Source: a virus. Taken from it: a stretch of DNA of 64,000 nt. The position numbers and the translations under genes were made by a program. The stretch covers positions 1 through 64,000 of the IMG/VR virus record IMGVR_UViG_3300032289_001637, one strand, 5' to 3'. Shown piece after piece: positions 39,156 through 48,400 of this stretch. The notes under the pieces were generated by a model. It was not told the DNA's origin. It made no database searches and saw only the letters and a list, made by a program, of their open reading frames with translations. The first letter of the stretch is position 1. Every line of letters starts with the position of its first letter.

Positions 39156-40109
39156 CTATTGTAACACATTTGCTATTAGATCGTCAAATTGTGAAACAAA
39201 CTTTTTTAAATCTTCATCTGATAAGTCTGATACATCTTTTACTGATTCTGGAAGACTTGCATTTATTGCACTTGAACCAAGTATGTTAGATAGCTTTTTA
39301 GCCATTTCTTTTCCAGCATCATCGTTATCTCCTAAAATAATTACATTATTAAAATACTGTTTTAAAAGTTCTCTCTGCTTACCTGACACAGATGCTCCTA
39401 AAGTGGCTACAGCGTGTGCTCCTACTTGTTCTAGACGTATTGCATCAAAAGATGACTCTACAACAAATACCTTATCAAATCTTTTTGCTCTAAATAAATT
39501 AAACATTGTCTTTGCTTTTGGAAGTCCTGGAGTATTTTTAAACTCTTTACCCTCTACAGACCTACCAACAAATCCTAAGCACATGCCATCTGGAGAGTGA
39601 ACTGGTATTGTAACCATGTCTTGGGATTCAGAGTATCCAAGTAGATACCTTTCAACACTTTCCTTTTTTATTCCTCTACCAAGATAGTACTGGGCAGCCC
39701 TTTGTGAATTAAGTGCAGAAACATTTAGTCTTTTAATTAATTCATTATCAAACTCTACAAACTCAGGCTTTTTATTAAGCTTTGATTCAAGGCTTTCAAT
39801 AAAATTAATACTCTCTGATTTAGAATCAATCATTCTTGCTGATTCAAAGTATGATCTTTTTGTTACATGCATTATTACTTCAATGAGTGAATGAGATTCT
39901 TGACATCCAAAGCAGTAAAATAATCCGCTTTCTTTTGAAATTTCTGCAGCAGGAGATCTATAATTATTATGATATGGACAAAAAATTATGAAGTCAGACT
40001 CTACTTCGTATACTACATCAATTCCTGCAGCTAACAGACTTCTTCGGACTTGATCCTCTGAGTAGAAGTAGCCATTACTGGCTTGTTTTTGTCTATCCCT
40101 GATATACAC
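39156..40109 (-). CDS. DnaG-type primase (CHC2 zinc finger plus Toprim)
   Basis: 317 residues from the GTG at 40109. The CHC2 zinc site is Cys44-x2-His47 and Cys66-x2-Cys69. The Toprim domain has VVESSFDAIRL (Glu) and LGDNDDAGKEMA (Asp-x-Asp). There is no helicase-binding C-terminal domain, so it is shorter than bacterial DnaG. It makes RNA primers with the DnaB-like helicase upstream. The start overlaps the previous gene by 79 nt; a later start would cut into the zinc domain, so GTG is kept. Confidence 0.9.
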   Translation of the reverse strand: MYIRDRQKQASNGYFYSEDQVRRSLLAAGIDVVYEVESDFIIFCPYHNNYRSPAAEISKESGLFYCFGCQESHSLIEVIMHVTKRSYFESARMIDSKSESINFIESLESKLNKKPEFVEFDNELIKRLNVSALNSQRAAQYYLGRGIKKESVERYLLGYSESQDMVTIPVHSPDGMCLGFVGRSVEGKEFKNTPGLPKAKTMFNLFRAKRFDKVFVVESSFDAIRLEQVGAHAVATLGASVSGKQRELLKQYFNNVIILGDNDDAGKEMAKKLSNILGSSAINASLPESVKDVSDLSDEDLKKFVSQFDDLIANVLQ

Positions 40110-40342
40110 TCTGCTGTTCTCTTTCCTACATATACGCCATATATTGATATTTCAAAATTAAATGTCTTACCATTATAACTAATTGTAAAGTCTGTGTCAA
40201 TATCATATCTTGGAACATATCCATCAGATCTCATTCCAGCGACTATCATGCTATAGTACTGCTCTTTAAGTCTTATAATATGAGAGTCATCATAAATCTC
40301 ACCATCAAGGCTAAACTTTTTTATTGACTTATGAGCGTACAT
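40031..40342 (-). CDS. hypothetical protein (leaderless candidate)
   Basis: 103 residues, beta-rich (DFTISYNGKTFNFEISIYGVYVG), not recognised. It overlaps the primase gene by 79 nt in another frame, which is long; both frames look coding there. The ATG lies 7 nt after an extended -10. Confidence 0.55.
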   Translation of the reverse strand: MYAHKSIKKFSLDGEIYDDSHIIRLKEQYYSMIVAGMRSDGYVPRYDIDTDFTISYNGKTFNFEISIYGVYVGKRTAECISGIDKNKPVMATSTQRIKSEEVC

Positions 40343-40349
40343 ATCATCA

Positions 40350-40355
40350 ATTATA
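40350..40355 (-). promoter_or_regulatory. extended -10 promoter upstream of the primase unit
   Basis: Minus strand: TGA-TATAAT (hexamer 40355-40350), 7 nt from the ATG at 40342. No consensus -35. It lies in the 32-nt gap after dnaB and would start the primase, SSB-like, dnaE and recA unit. Confidence 0.5.
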
Positions 40356-40374
40356 TCAATGGAATTAACTAGTT

Positions 40375-41589
40375 TTATTCAAAATCCTTATAAATAAAGC
40401 GACCTGAGTCAAAATCAATATCTACCATAAATTCACCACAGAATCCATGACGGTTTTTTCTAAATATACATTCAAGAATTGTACTTCCAGTAGCACGACC
40501 AAGAGCTAGTACCCAGTCAGCATCATAGGCTAATTGCTTTGACCACGCTACTTGACCAAGAGACGGAACACTATTCATATCAGTTGCATCATCAGGTGTA
40601 GCAGAAGCAATCGCAACAATTGGTACTTGAGAAGAAATTGCAAGAACCTTTAATTCTCTAGATATATTCTTAATCTTTACAACTTCATTATCATTTCCTT
40701 GATTTGAATTCATCAATTGAATATAGTCAACAAATACAACATCAGGGGAATATTGATCTATTTTTCCTCTAATGACAGAAGGAGACACATCTGCAAGACC
40801 ATCATTAGAGATTATATAAAATGGTGGCTTATCTTTTAAGTTTTGCTTAGCCCAATTTTCAAAACCTTCAATATCAACTATTCCTGCACTTAGTTTTCTA
40901 TGCGAAAAATATCCCTCAGCCATGATTGTGTAAACACGATTTCTAACTTCTTTCTCTGTCATTTCAAGAGAAATTATTAAAGGTTTCTTGCCAGCTTTCC
41001 ACGCTTGTACAGCCATAAAAATAGCAAGCCAAGACTTACCAATGGCAGGGTAAGCAAGAAGAATACCAAATTGACCAGGAGCAATACCACCAGGTAGATA
41101 GTTATCAAAACCTGCCAAGTTTGTTCTAACACCGTGTATACCTTTTTCACTTAACTCCTTAATATGTGTAAAGTGTGCAGAAGCATCCTCTACATCTGTT
41201 GCATCAATGTCTCTTACATCAGAGCTAATTCTTTTAAGGTCTGATGTTTTTGAAATTATTGAATTAAGAGCCTCAATTGGTTGATGCTCGTTCAATTGCT
41301 TTGCACTAGTCATTAGTGCATTTCTTAAATTATCTTCAAGGAACTGTATTCTTAATTCTTCTAGGTGATGCTTTGTTGTACCAATTTCACCTACTGGTTG
41401 AAAGTCTCTAAACTTTTCTACCAAAAGTGACTTAGTAGGAACGGTTGAATTTTGCTCATAATAATTTTTTACAAAATCCCAAACATCTTTATGAGTTCTA
41501 AACAAAGTATCTGGATTTGCCTGAAATAGCACATGAATTTGCTTATCATTTAAAACTGCAGATATTACCTTTGCTTCTAAATCAGACAT
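40375..41589 (-). CDS. DnaB-type replicative helicase
   Basis: 404 residues, RecA-fold hexameric helicase. Walker A AYPAIGKS (179-186), IISLEMTEKEVRNR (motif H1a), VVFVDYIQLMN (Walker B), and the closing LGQVAWSKQLAYDADWVLALGR (H3/H4) split by short linkers. The N-terminal domain is shorter than in bacterial DnaB. It unwinds the fork and works with the primase downstream. Confidence 0.94.
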   Translation of the reverse strand: MSDLEAKVISAVLNDKQIHVLFQANPDTLFRTHKDVWDFVKNYYEQNSTVPTKSLLVEKFRDFQPVGEIGTTKHHLEELRIQFLEDNLRNALMTSAKQLNEHQPIEALNSIISKTSDLKRISSDVRDIDATDVEDASAHFTHIKELSEKGIHGVRTNLAGFDNYLPGGIAPGQFGILLAYPAIGKSWLAIFMAVQAWKAGKKPLIISLEMTEKEVRNRVYTIMAEGYFSHRKLSAGIVDIEGFENWAKQNLKDKPPFYIISNDGLADVSPSVIRGKIDQYSPDVVFVDYIQLMNSNQGNDNEVVKIKNISRELKVLAISSQVPIVAIASATPDDATDMNSVPSLGQVAWSKQLAYDADWVLALGRATGSTILECIFRKNRHGFCGEFMVDIDFDSGRFIYKDFE

Positions 41590-41897
41590 TACCTATTTAG
41601 CCATTCCTTTGCTTGTTCTCTAAGTAGCTTTCTAGCTACATCATCTTCTTCTTTAATTCTTTTTGCATCATAAATTTTATCAGCATTATTGACTAACCAT
41701 TTCCAGGTTGGTGATGCAGAAACGCTGACGTAGTATTCAATTAGATCATAACTTTGCTCTATACCGTATGATTCAATCAATGAGTCTGCAGCCCACTGTT
41801 GAATGTGTATGTTTATATTTTCTTCTTTTAAGTTTTTTTCTTTTGTTATTTTCTTATATCTAGATATTAGTGCAAAGCGATCTTTCTTATCCGCCAC
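41589..41897 (-). CDS. hypothetical protein, possible helicase partner
   Basis: 102 residues, helical and basic, with WAADSLIESYG and WKWLVNNAD blocks. Directly coupled to dnaB (one-base overlap), the place where loaders often sit, but no ATPase or loader motif is present. Function not assigned. Confidence 0.6.
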   Translation of the reverse strand: MADKKDRFALISRYKKITKEKNLKEENINIHIQQWAADSLIESYGIEQSYDLIEYYVSVSASPTWKWLVNNADKIYDAKRIKEEDDVARKLLREQAKEWLNR

Positions 41898-42100
41898 TAG
41901 TCCTCTAGTTCTTTCTTAGCTTCTTCAACCTTTTGAATTACTTTGTTTTCTACAAATTGATAAACTCTGTCAAGAGCTTGATCTGTATTTTCTCCGCTAC
42001 GAACAAAGTCTGTAATTCCTAAATCAATTCTAAGACTTTGAAAATTTCCAAGGTTTAATGTATATCCTAGTGTTACTGAAACATTTGTTGTTTCTGACAT
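41897..42100 (-). CDS. small hypothetical protein
   Basis: 67 residues: a beta-hairpin-like first half (VSVTLGYTLNLGNFQSLRIDLG) and a helical second half. Reminiscent of small proteins found beside replication genes in other actinophages, but no name can be given. One-base overlap with the next gene. Confidence 0.6.
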   Translation of the reverse strand: MSETTNVSVTLGYTLNLGNFQSLRIDLGITDFVRSGENTDQALDRVYQFVENKVIQKVEEAKKELED

Positions 42101-42109
42101 TTTGGTCTC

Positions 42110-42622
42110 CTACCATGTCTCTTCTTGCCAAGTCGGAATGAAACGCCCATCCGATGTCTTCGTATAAAGCATTATAGCATCTCCCATTCTAGAACGCAAG
42201 TCTTGCTCTGTTAACACGTTTCTAGGGGTAATCTTACCATCTTTTCTTGGTCTACCACCATGTATAGTTGCCATAATATCCCTAATTTCAAAAATATGAT
42301 CTTCAGAATAATAAGCATTAATTTGAAAACCTCTTTCTCCACCAAGACTATCACCAATTGGCTCAGGAATCAAACCATTTGCAATTATTCTTTGAAACTG
42401 TACTCTTGATCTATTTAAAATCCTTGCAGTATTAGCAATTGTGTAAGCCCTTTTTCTATGTTTTTTAAAATCTGAGTACAGCATACTTTGCTCTTTACCC
42501 TGAGTTACATTATAAAAATTAACGATATTGCTACTTTTATTTATATGAAAAACTTTTACAAGCTCTTTGTTTATAAAAAATATTTTTTTACAAGGATTTA
42601 TTTTATCCTGAGGTTGAGACAT
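42110..42622 (-). CDS. MerR/excisionase-like HTH protein
   Basis: 170 residues. A central HTH (AYTIANTARILNRSRVQFQR, residues about 54-73) followed by IIANGLIPEP gives the winged-helix start of MerR or excisionase-like proteins. The N-terminal part is beta-rich. It stands at the border between the tail genes and the replication genes, so it may regulate one of these sets. Confidence 0.65.
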   Translation of the reverse strand: MSQPQDKINPCKKIFFINKELVKVFHINKSSNIVNFYNVTQGKEQSMLYSDFKKHRKRAYTIANTARILNRSRVQFQRIIANGLIPEPIGDSLGGERGFQINAYYSEDHIFEIRDIMATIHGGRPRKDGKITPRNVLTEQDLRSRMGDAIMLYTKTSDGRFIPTWQEETW

Positions 42623-42631
42623 GTCCCCTGC

Positions 42632-43066
42632 CTAAGAACTAATTCTTTCACCAATTGCAATTATTGAAACGTCAGCAGAAAAGTCTCCAGCAGTTGATGA
42701 TGAAAATACATTTACTGTACAAGAGCTTTGAGTAACTCCATTTAGGACTGCATATAAGTTTGAAACTCCAGTTACAGAAGTTACTGAGCACAATACTACT
42801 GGAGTGGTTTTAAATATTCCAGGATATTGGAATGAAGCAGGGGCATTTGGCTGAACGGACAATTTTGCATCAATGATTTTTTGAGTTTCTGCATAGAATG
42901 TTAAATTTGATGTTAACACTTGAGATGGAGTAGACGTATCTCTATATTTAATTTTTGAAAGGCTACTTCCAACCAACTCTGAAACTTTATTTATTTCTTG
43001 AGCTATTCTAAATAAATAAGATATGTCAAGTGGTTGACCTCTATCTGGTAATTCAATTTGTGCCAT
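42632..43066 (-). CDS. minor virion protein (putative)
   Basis: 144 residues, a short helical start followed by a Ser/Thr/Val-rich beta region as in small tail-tip or fibre proteins. Position at the end of the tail operon supports a virion role. No family named. Confidence 0.6.
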   Translation of the reverse strand: MAQIELPDRGQPLDISYLFRIAQEINKVSELVGSSLSKIKYRDTSTPSQVLTSNLTFYAETQKIIDAKLSVQPNAPASFQYPGIFKTTPVVLCSVTSVTGVSNLYAVLNGVTQSSCTVNVFSSSTAGDFSADVSIIAIGERISS

Positions 43067-43088
43067 CTTTTTCTCCTAGTTAATTATA

Positions 43089-43667
43089 TCAGGTTAGTGA
43101 TACAACGCCTGTATCAAATATTTTAAATAGATCATACACGCCTTGTGCAGATCCAGAAATTCCTAAGTAATTGTCAAACGTTTGCTGATATGCTGATGCC
43201 GATTGAAAAATTCCTATTACAGGAACGTCTTTTAATGCAACAGTTCCAATAACTCTGACTGAAGCAGAGCCATTCGGTATAACAATACTTGTTGTATCTG
43301 AAGAAACTCTATCATGATATTCAAAATTTCCCATATCAAATCCTGATCCCCATTGAACAAATACATCAGTTTCGTGCTGCTTAGAAGCTCCTGAATTATT
43401 ATGAGCTATAGAAGCACTGGTAATTGAAGCAGAATTATAGTTATAAATTCTTGGAGTATCCCAAGTTAGACTTACTTCTTGTAGAGAAATTACTGCAGTA
43501 ACATCTGATTCTAAGGGTCTATACTGACCAATACTTTTAATTATATAAAGTTGAGACCAAGCTGACCATTGGTTTTTATCAACAGATATAATTCTAAATT
43601 GGAAAGCATGATCTCCATTTTTATCTGGTGGAGGTAATTTTTCTACAGGAATTCTTATCTCTGCCAT
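43089..43667 (-). CDS. minor tail protein, fibronectin-like
   Basis: 192 residues, beta-rich. It has a fibronectin-III-like pattern (AFQFRIISVDKNQWSAWSQLYII near the start, VSLTWDTPRIYNY in the middle). Such domains are common on siphovirus tail tips. One-base overlap with the preceding tail gene. Confidence 0.65.
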   Translation of the reverse strand: MAEIRIPVEKLPPPDKNGDHAFQFRIISVDKNQWSAWSQLYIIKSIGQYRPLESDVTAVISLQEVSLTWDTPRIYNYNSASITSASIAHNNSGASKQHETDVFVQWGSGFDMGNFEYHDRVSSDTTSIVIPNGSASVRVIGTVALKDVPVIGIFQSASAYQQTFDNYLGISGSAQGVYDLFKIFDTGVVSLT

Positions 43668-44854
43668 TAAGAAACCCCTATACCAAACCTATATTCTACA
43701 TAACTTGTAGAATTTTCTCTCTTTAAAATTGGATTTTTATCTAAAGTTTTTACATACTCACCAGCAACTAAAGAATATAATGGATTATAGCTAGAAACAT
43801 TTTCAAATCTTAAGCCGTCATAAAATACAAAATGTTCTCCAGTTCTAACATTAGAGTCATTATGAATACATGTATAAATTCTTACACCATTTACAGAACT
43901 CCAAGAAAAGTTAGGCTCTGTTGTAAAATCTGACAATTTCCTTGTTACAACTTGATACCTTGAATTATCTAAAGATTTACTTGGATCTAATGCATCTATA
44001 TCTTGAAGTGCAATGTTTACAAAAGCTTTTGATGTAGAATTTCCTGAATTATTCAAGAACTCTAACCTAATTTTAACATTGTCTGGAGCTAATGCATTGA
44101 CTCCTTCTCTTGATAAACTTACTACTGAAAAAGCTAACTTTATTTGATCTGTTGGTAAATTTTTTCCTAAGTTTAAACTAATAGAATTATTTTCAATATA
44201 ATATGAAGCACTACTAGATATATTAATTGAAGCAGAACTTGCTGGCATTGCTGCATTTACAACAGAAGTGCTACCAGAAACGCTTAGACTTCTATTCAAA
44301 TATCTTGGTGGCTCTCCTCTATTTAGTCTATCTGAATATTCAAAAATTGAAGAGTTACTATTTATAAAAACAAAATCGTCCCAGTTTATAGCAAATATAT
44401 CAATATCTCCTACAGGGGAATTTTTAATTGGAACTGGTCCTGCATACAAAACAGTTCCAGAATTATTTAAATTATTAGAATATGCCCATGGCTCTGAATT
44501 AGAAAATGTTGAAATAATTCTACTATCAAAATTTCCAGCTACTGCGTTTGTTGCTGCTGGATATAGTCCAAGTTCAGTAATTTTATACCTTTGTTCAATA
44601 GGAAGTTCTGCTTTAAAAACAATTTTTTCAACATATTCGTTTGCTTGTTGATCAAATTCTTTTAACAAACCTTTTGACAAAATTGGAACTCTTCCTACTT
44701 CAAATTCTAAAGACTGGACACTTGCAGAAAATGTTGCAGAAGAAGATGTTGGATAAGCCTGTCCACCAACACCAATTGCAATATGACTTGCGAATTCTGG
44801 AGCTTGGTTTAAAAGATATTTAGCTACGATATTTTTTCCATTTGTTGTAATCAT
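43667..44854 (-). CDS. minor tail protein
   Basis: 395 residues. The start (TNGKNIVAKYLLNQ...HIAIGVGG) resembles tail-fibre or tail-collar proteins with a LYPA segment near residue 105. A beta-sandwich (about 230-350) follows. It lies among the tail-tip genes and probably takes part in adsorption. Confidence 0.7.
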   Translation of the reverse strand: MITTNGKNIVAKYLLNQAPEFASHIAIGVGGQAYPTSSSATFSASVQSLEFEVGRVPILSKGLLKEFDQQANEYVEKIVFKAELPIEQRYKITELGLYPAATNAVAGNFDSRIISTFSNSEPWAYSNNLNNSGTVLYAGPVPIKNSPVGDIDIFAINWDDFVFINSNSSIFEYSDRLNRGEPPRYLNRSLSVSGSTSVVNAAMPASSASINISSSASYYIENNSISLNLGKNLPTDQIKLAFSVVSLSREGVNALAPDNVKIRLEFLNNSGNSTSKAFVNIALQDIDALDPSKSLDNSRYQVVTRKLSDFTTEPNFSWSSVNGVRIYTCIHNDSNVRTGEHFVFYDGLRFENVSSYNPLYSLVAGEYVKTLDKNPILKRENSTSYVEYRFGIGVS

Positions 44855-45411
44855 GATTCCACCTTATATATTGTACCATTTGTGTCTATTTGAATTTCTA
44901 CTTGTTGATTTTTTTCTAAATTAATAAGCTCTATAACTAAATCGCCATTTGTATCAATATAGTAATATCCTTTTTGACGAGTAACTATTTTATTATTTTC
45001 ATCAAGATATTGGTATGTTGAGTTTAAACTTTCTAATGCTATATAGTCTTCTTGAGGTATTTTATCTTGAATATTAATAGTATAAATACTTGTAAGAGGC
45101 TTAAGCTTATCCATAATGCTTAATTGTTTTACTGTGTCATACTTTTTTCTTACTTCAGAAAGGTTAGAAATAATTGAATATTTTTGACTAATGCCTTCAA
45201 TTGTGTCATGTCTTTCAACTTTTGATAGTTCTATTGCAGAAATATTTTCAAATATTAGTTTTTGAATTTGTTCTGCATCAAATTGTGGAACTAAAGAAGA
45301 AATTTCTGTAACATTTCTTGTTGGAGTCCTTACAACACTAGAAGTAGATCCTGTGCTTGTTGGACTAGGATTTGGAGGCATTGGACTACTGCTGTCTATA
45401 TCTGTTGGCAT
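44851..45411 (-). CDS. tail-associated protein, Pro/Ser-rich start
   Basis: 186 residues. The first 35 are Pro/Ser/Thr-rich and probably flexible; the rest is helical, then a small beta domain (YYYIDTNGDLVIELI). No family recognised; context is tail tip. Confidence 0.6.
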   Translation of the reverse strand: MPTDIDSSSPMPPNPSPTSTGSTSSVVRTPTRNVTEISSLVPQFDAEQIQKLIFENISAIELSKVERHDTIEGISQKYSIISNLSEVRKKYDTVKQLSIMDKLKPLTSIYTINIQDKIPQEDYIALESLNSTYQYLDENNKIVTRQKGYYYIDTNGDLVIELINLEKNQQVEIQIDTNGTIYKVES

Positions 45412-45412
45412 C

Positions 45413-48400
45413 TTAAACCTCCACCACTCTTAACTGAGTTTTAATATCTGAAGAAGATCTTTGGTAAGTGGCAGATATAACTACAAACTTTTTATCTTTA
45501 TCTACTAATTTAACACCTTCTGGCAAATCATAATTAATTTTTATTAAATCACCAAGTTGAACATGTTGGGTTCCAAAAGTATCTAATTCAAAAACTTTTC
45601 TTGGTCTAATTGTTTTATCTAAAATCCATTTCATAATATCTTTTGCGGAGTCTTCATTTTGAATATAAACTGAGTCAATAGAAAAAGATTTATTTCCATA
45701 TATAGATCTACTATTTTTAATATTATCATAAATTTTTTCAGATCTTCCAGGAGACAGGATTGTATTTTCAAGAGTCACTGGATCAGAAAAATTAGAAAGC
45801 TCTTTAAAATAATCGTCTACCGTAAGAACATTAGAAATATTTTGAGTAAATGTTATTCCTTGAATCATAATTCTATTTGTAGAACTTTCACTTAAATCAA
45901 TTGCCTTATCTGTTGTATTAAATATTAGGAATTCAGCCCCATAAGATCCTGGCAAAAATCCTGATATTTCATAAGATTTTTCTACAGTAAATGGAGGAAC
46001 AATCTTTGCTATTAATGCTGGATAGGCTTGATCGTATTTAATATTAAAGTATGCACACTCTCTTAAAATTGTTCCAAACTCTTCAAAATAAAAGTCTACA
46101 GTTGGTCTTGTCTCTGTACTAATAGAGGATAAAAAAGTATTTTGAATTATTGCTGGTACAGAGTATTTTCTTAGAGATTCAGCAGATACCACATTATTTA
46201 CCTTTTTTGACAAAGAAACATCATCTTCCTTTATATTTTTTAAAGCAAAAATATTTTCAAACATACACTTAGAAGATCCTCTTGTAAACAAGCAAGTTTT
46301 TAATCCACTGCTTGGCATTTGTAAAGGATTGTTATCAGTTACTGTTCCTATTAATTTGTTATTTAAATAAATATTAAAGTCAATTCTATAAATTCCTTTT
46401 GAATTTCTTTGAATTTCAGCATCCAAAGATAGGTCATATACGGGTATATCTTGAGAAGTTAGCCTATCAGATCCTACAAACTTTCCTTCATCAACAATAA
46501 TTCTTGCAAGACCTCCCCAAAGTTTTTTAGGAATTGCAATGTTTATTTTTCCTAATTCTTGTGTAGAATATGGAGTTTTTTCTATTTTATAAAAAATTAT
46601 ATTTTCAATTACAGATTCGTAAGAAGCGGATCCAGAACTTACAGAGCGAGGTGATCCATAATATTCAAGAATATCTTCAGACATAGATGCAATTTCAAGG
46701 TAGTATCCAGAATTTGTATTTGGATCAACCATATATCCAATTCCACCAGCTCCACCAGATAAGGTTTCTAGATTTACATCTCCTACACCTCTATCAATTT
46801 TAAAAAGATCTATAGCATTCAAAGCAGACTGAGTTTTATCATCCTTTGTTTTTCCAATAATTCTCATTCTAGTTCCAACATGCCTATAATCTGTGTCTAA
46901 GTCTTTATAAACATAGCTTATCAAATCTCTGTCAGTAGTTGAAGATAGATTTAAAAGTTTATATTTTGGATCTTGTAATGCTGGAACAGGATATGGTCCA
47001 TTAAATATTAATGCAGATGATTGAATTCCTGCAACATCTTGTTGGCTATAGCTAGAAAATCCTTCAGACCTTGTTGACTGCTTCATAAAATTAGCAATCT
47101 TACTAGTTATTAAAGATTGATTTTGCGATGCCGTATCATTTCCAAGCGGATAAACAGACGCTGAAACTGAAGCAGAAATTTCTCCATAAGATAAAAACTC
47201 TATTGGTGTTGTGCTAAATATATTTTTAGAATCCATTCTAAAAGATTTTCTATTATTTAAATTTTCCCAGTAAGGATTTAACCCAGCAAAGTGACTAGTA
47301 ACAGAAGTTCCAAATTGACCTCTACCACTAGATCTTACTGCACCATTTTTATATCTAACATTTTCTTCTAGGTCATCAAAATTAGACCCAGATGCATTTT
47401 CATAGTAAGGCTCTGTATAAATTCTAAGAAGTCCTGTTAAAACCATTTTTCCATTAAATACCAATTCAGAAAAATACTTTTGATATTCACTATTACTTGT
47501 AATCCAAACAAGACCATTTGTTGCAGAAGCAGACGGAGAGTCTACTTGATATTGTTGTGCATCATATCTTATAATTTCTCCATTAGCAAATAGGTATCCT
47601 TGAAATCTTGGAAGCCAAAAAGCACTTTCTCCAACATCAATTGTATTATTAATTATTTTATGATTTACTACAGTTGGCACAGCACTTCCAAGACTATTTT
47701 GCAATGGTACTGCTCCAAGTGCATAACCTACATTTCCTGTTGGTTGATTTATTGTTCTTGCTTCTTGCTGATCTCCAAGTTCCCAAAGTATTGCACTTTT
47801 ATATCCATAAGTTCTTTCACTAAGGCTTAAGCTTGCTTGTTCTAGTTTTGATACTTCTCTTTGTATATATCTAGTTGTATAATTAATTTGACCATCATTT
47901 AATATTTTTGTTTCAAAACTAGAAATTGCCTCAATATTTGGAACAATACTATTAGTTTTTTGTCCATAAAGGGTTGTTAGTCTTTCAGAAATTGCAGAGT
48001 TGTCTTCTCTTACAGAAATATCTGGCATTAAATATTCTTTTGGCATTATTACAAAATTATTATATTCATCAAAAAACATTGCAGTTTGAGTAGCTTGTGC
48101 AAGCCTTTGCAAAATTTCTGAAACAGAAGCATCTGGCTCAACAAAGAAGAATGGAATTACTGGATCATTAGCAGTATTAATATTTTTAAATACATAGTTA
48201 CTAAAACCAATATTGTCTAATAGCAATGCTACTGCTTTCGTTAGGGTAGAGTTTTGTAAAAATATTGAAGTAGCATTATTAGACTCTAGTATAAAAAAGG
48301 CATCTCTTAAATTTAATGAAACATCTTCCATGCCACTAGTAGCAGCTGCAGCATTTTCTGAATAAAATGTTTTTAATGGAATAAATTTATCATATCCATT

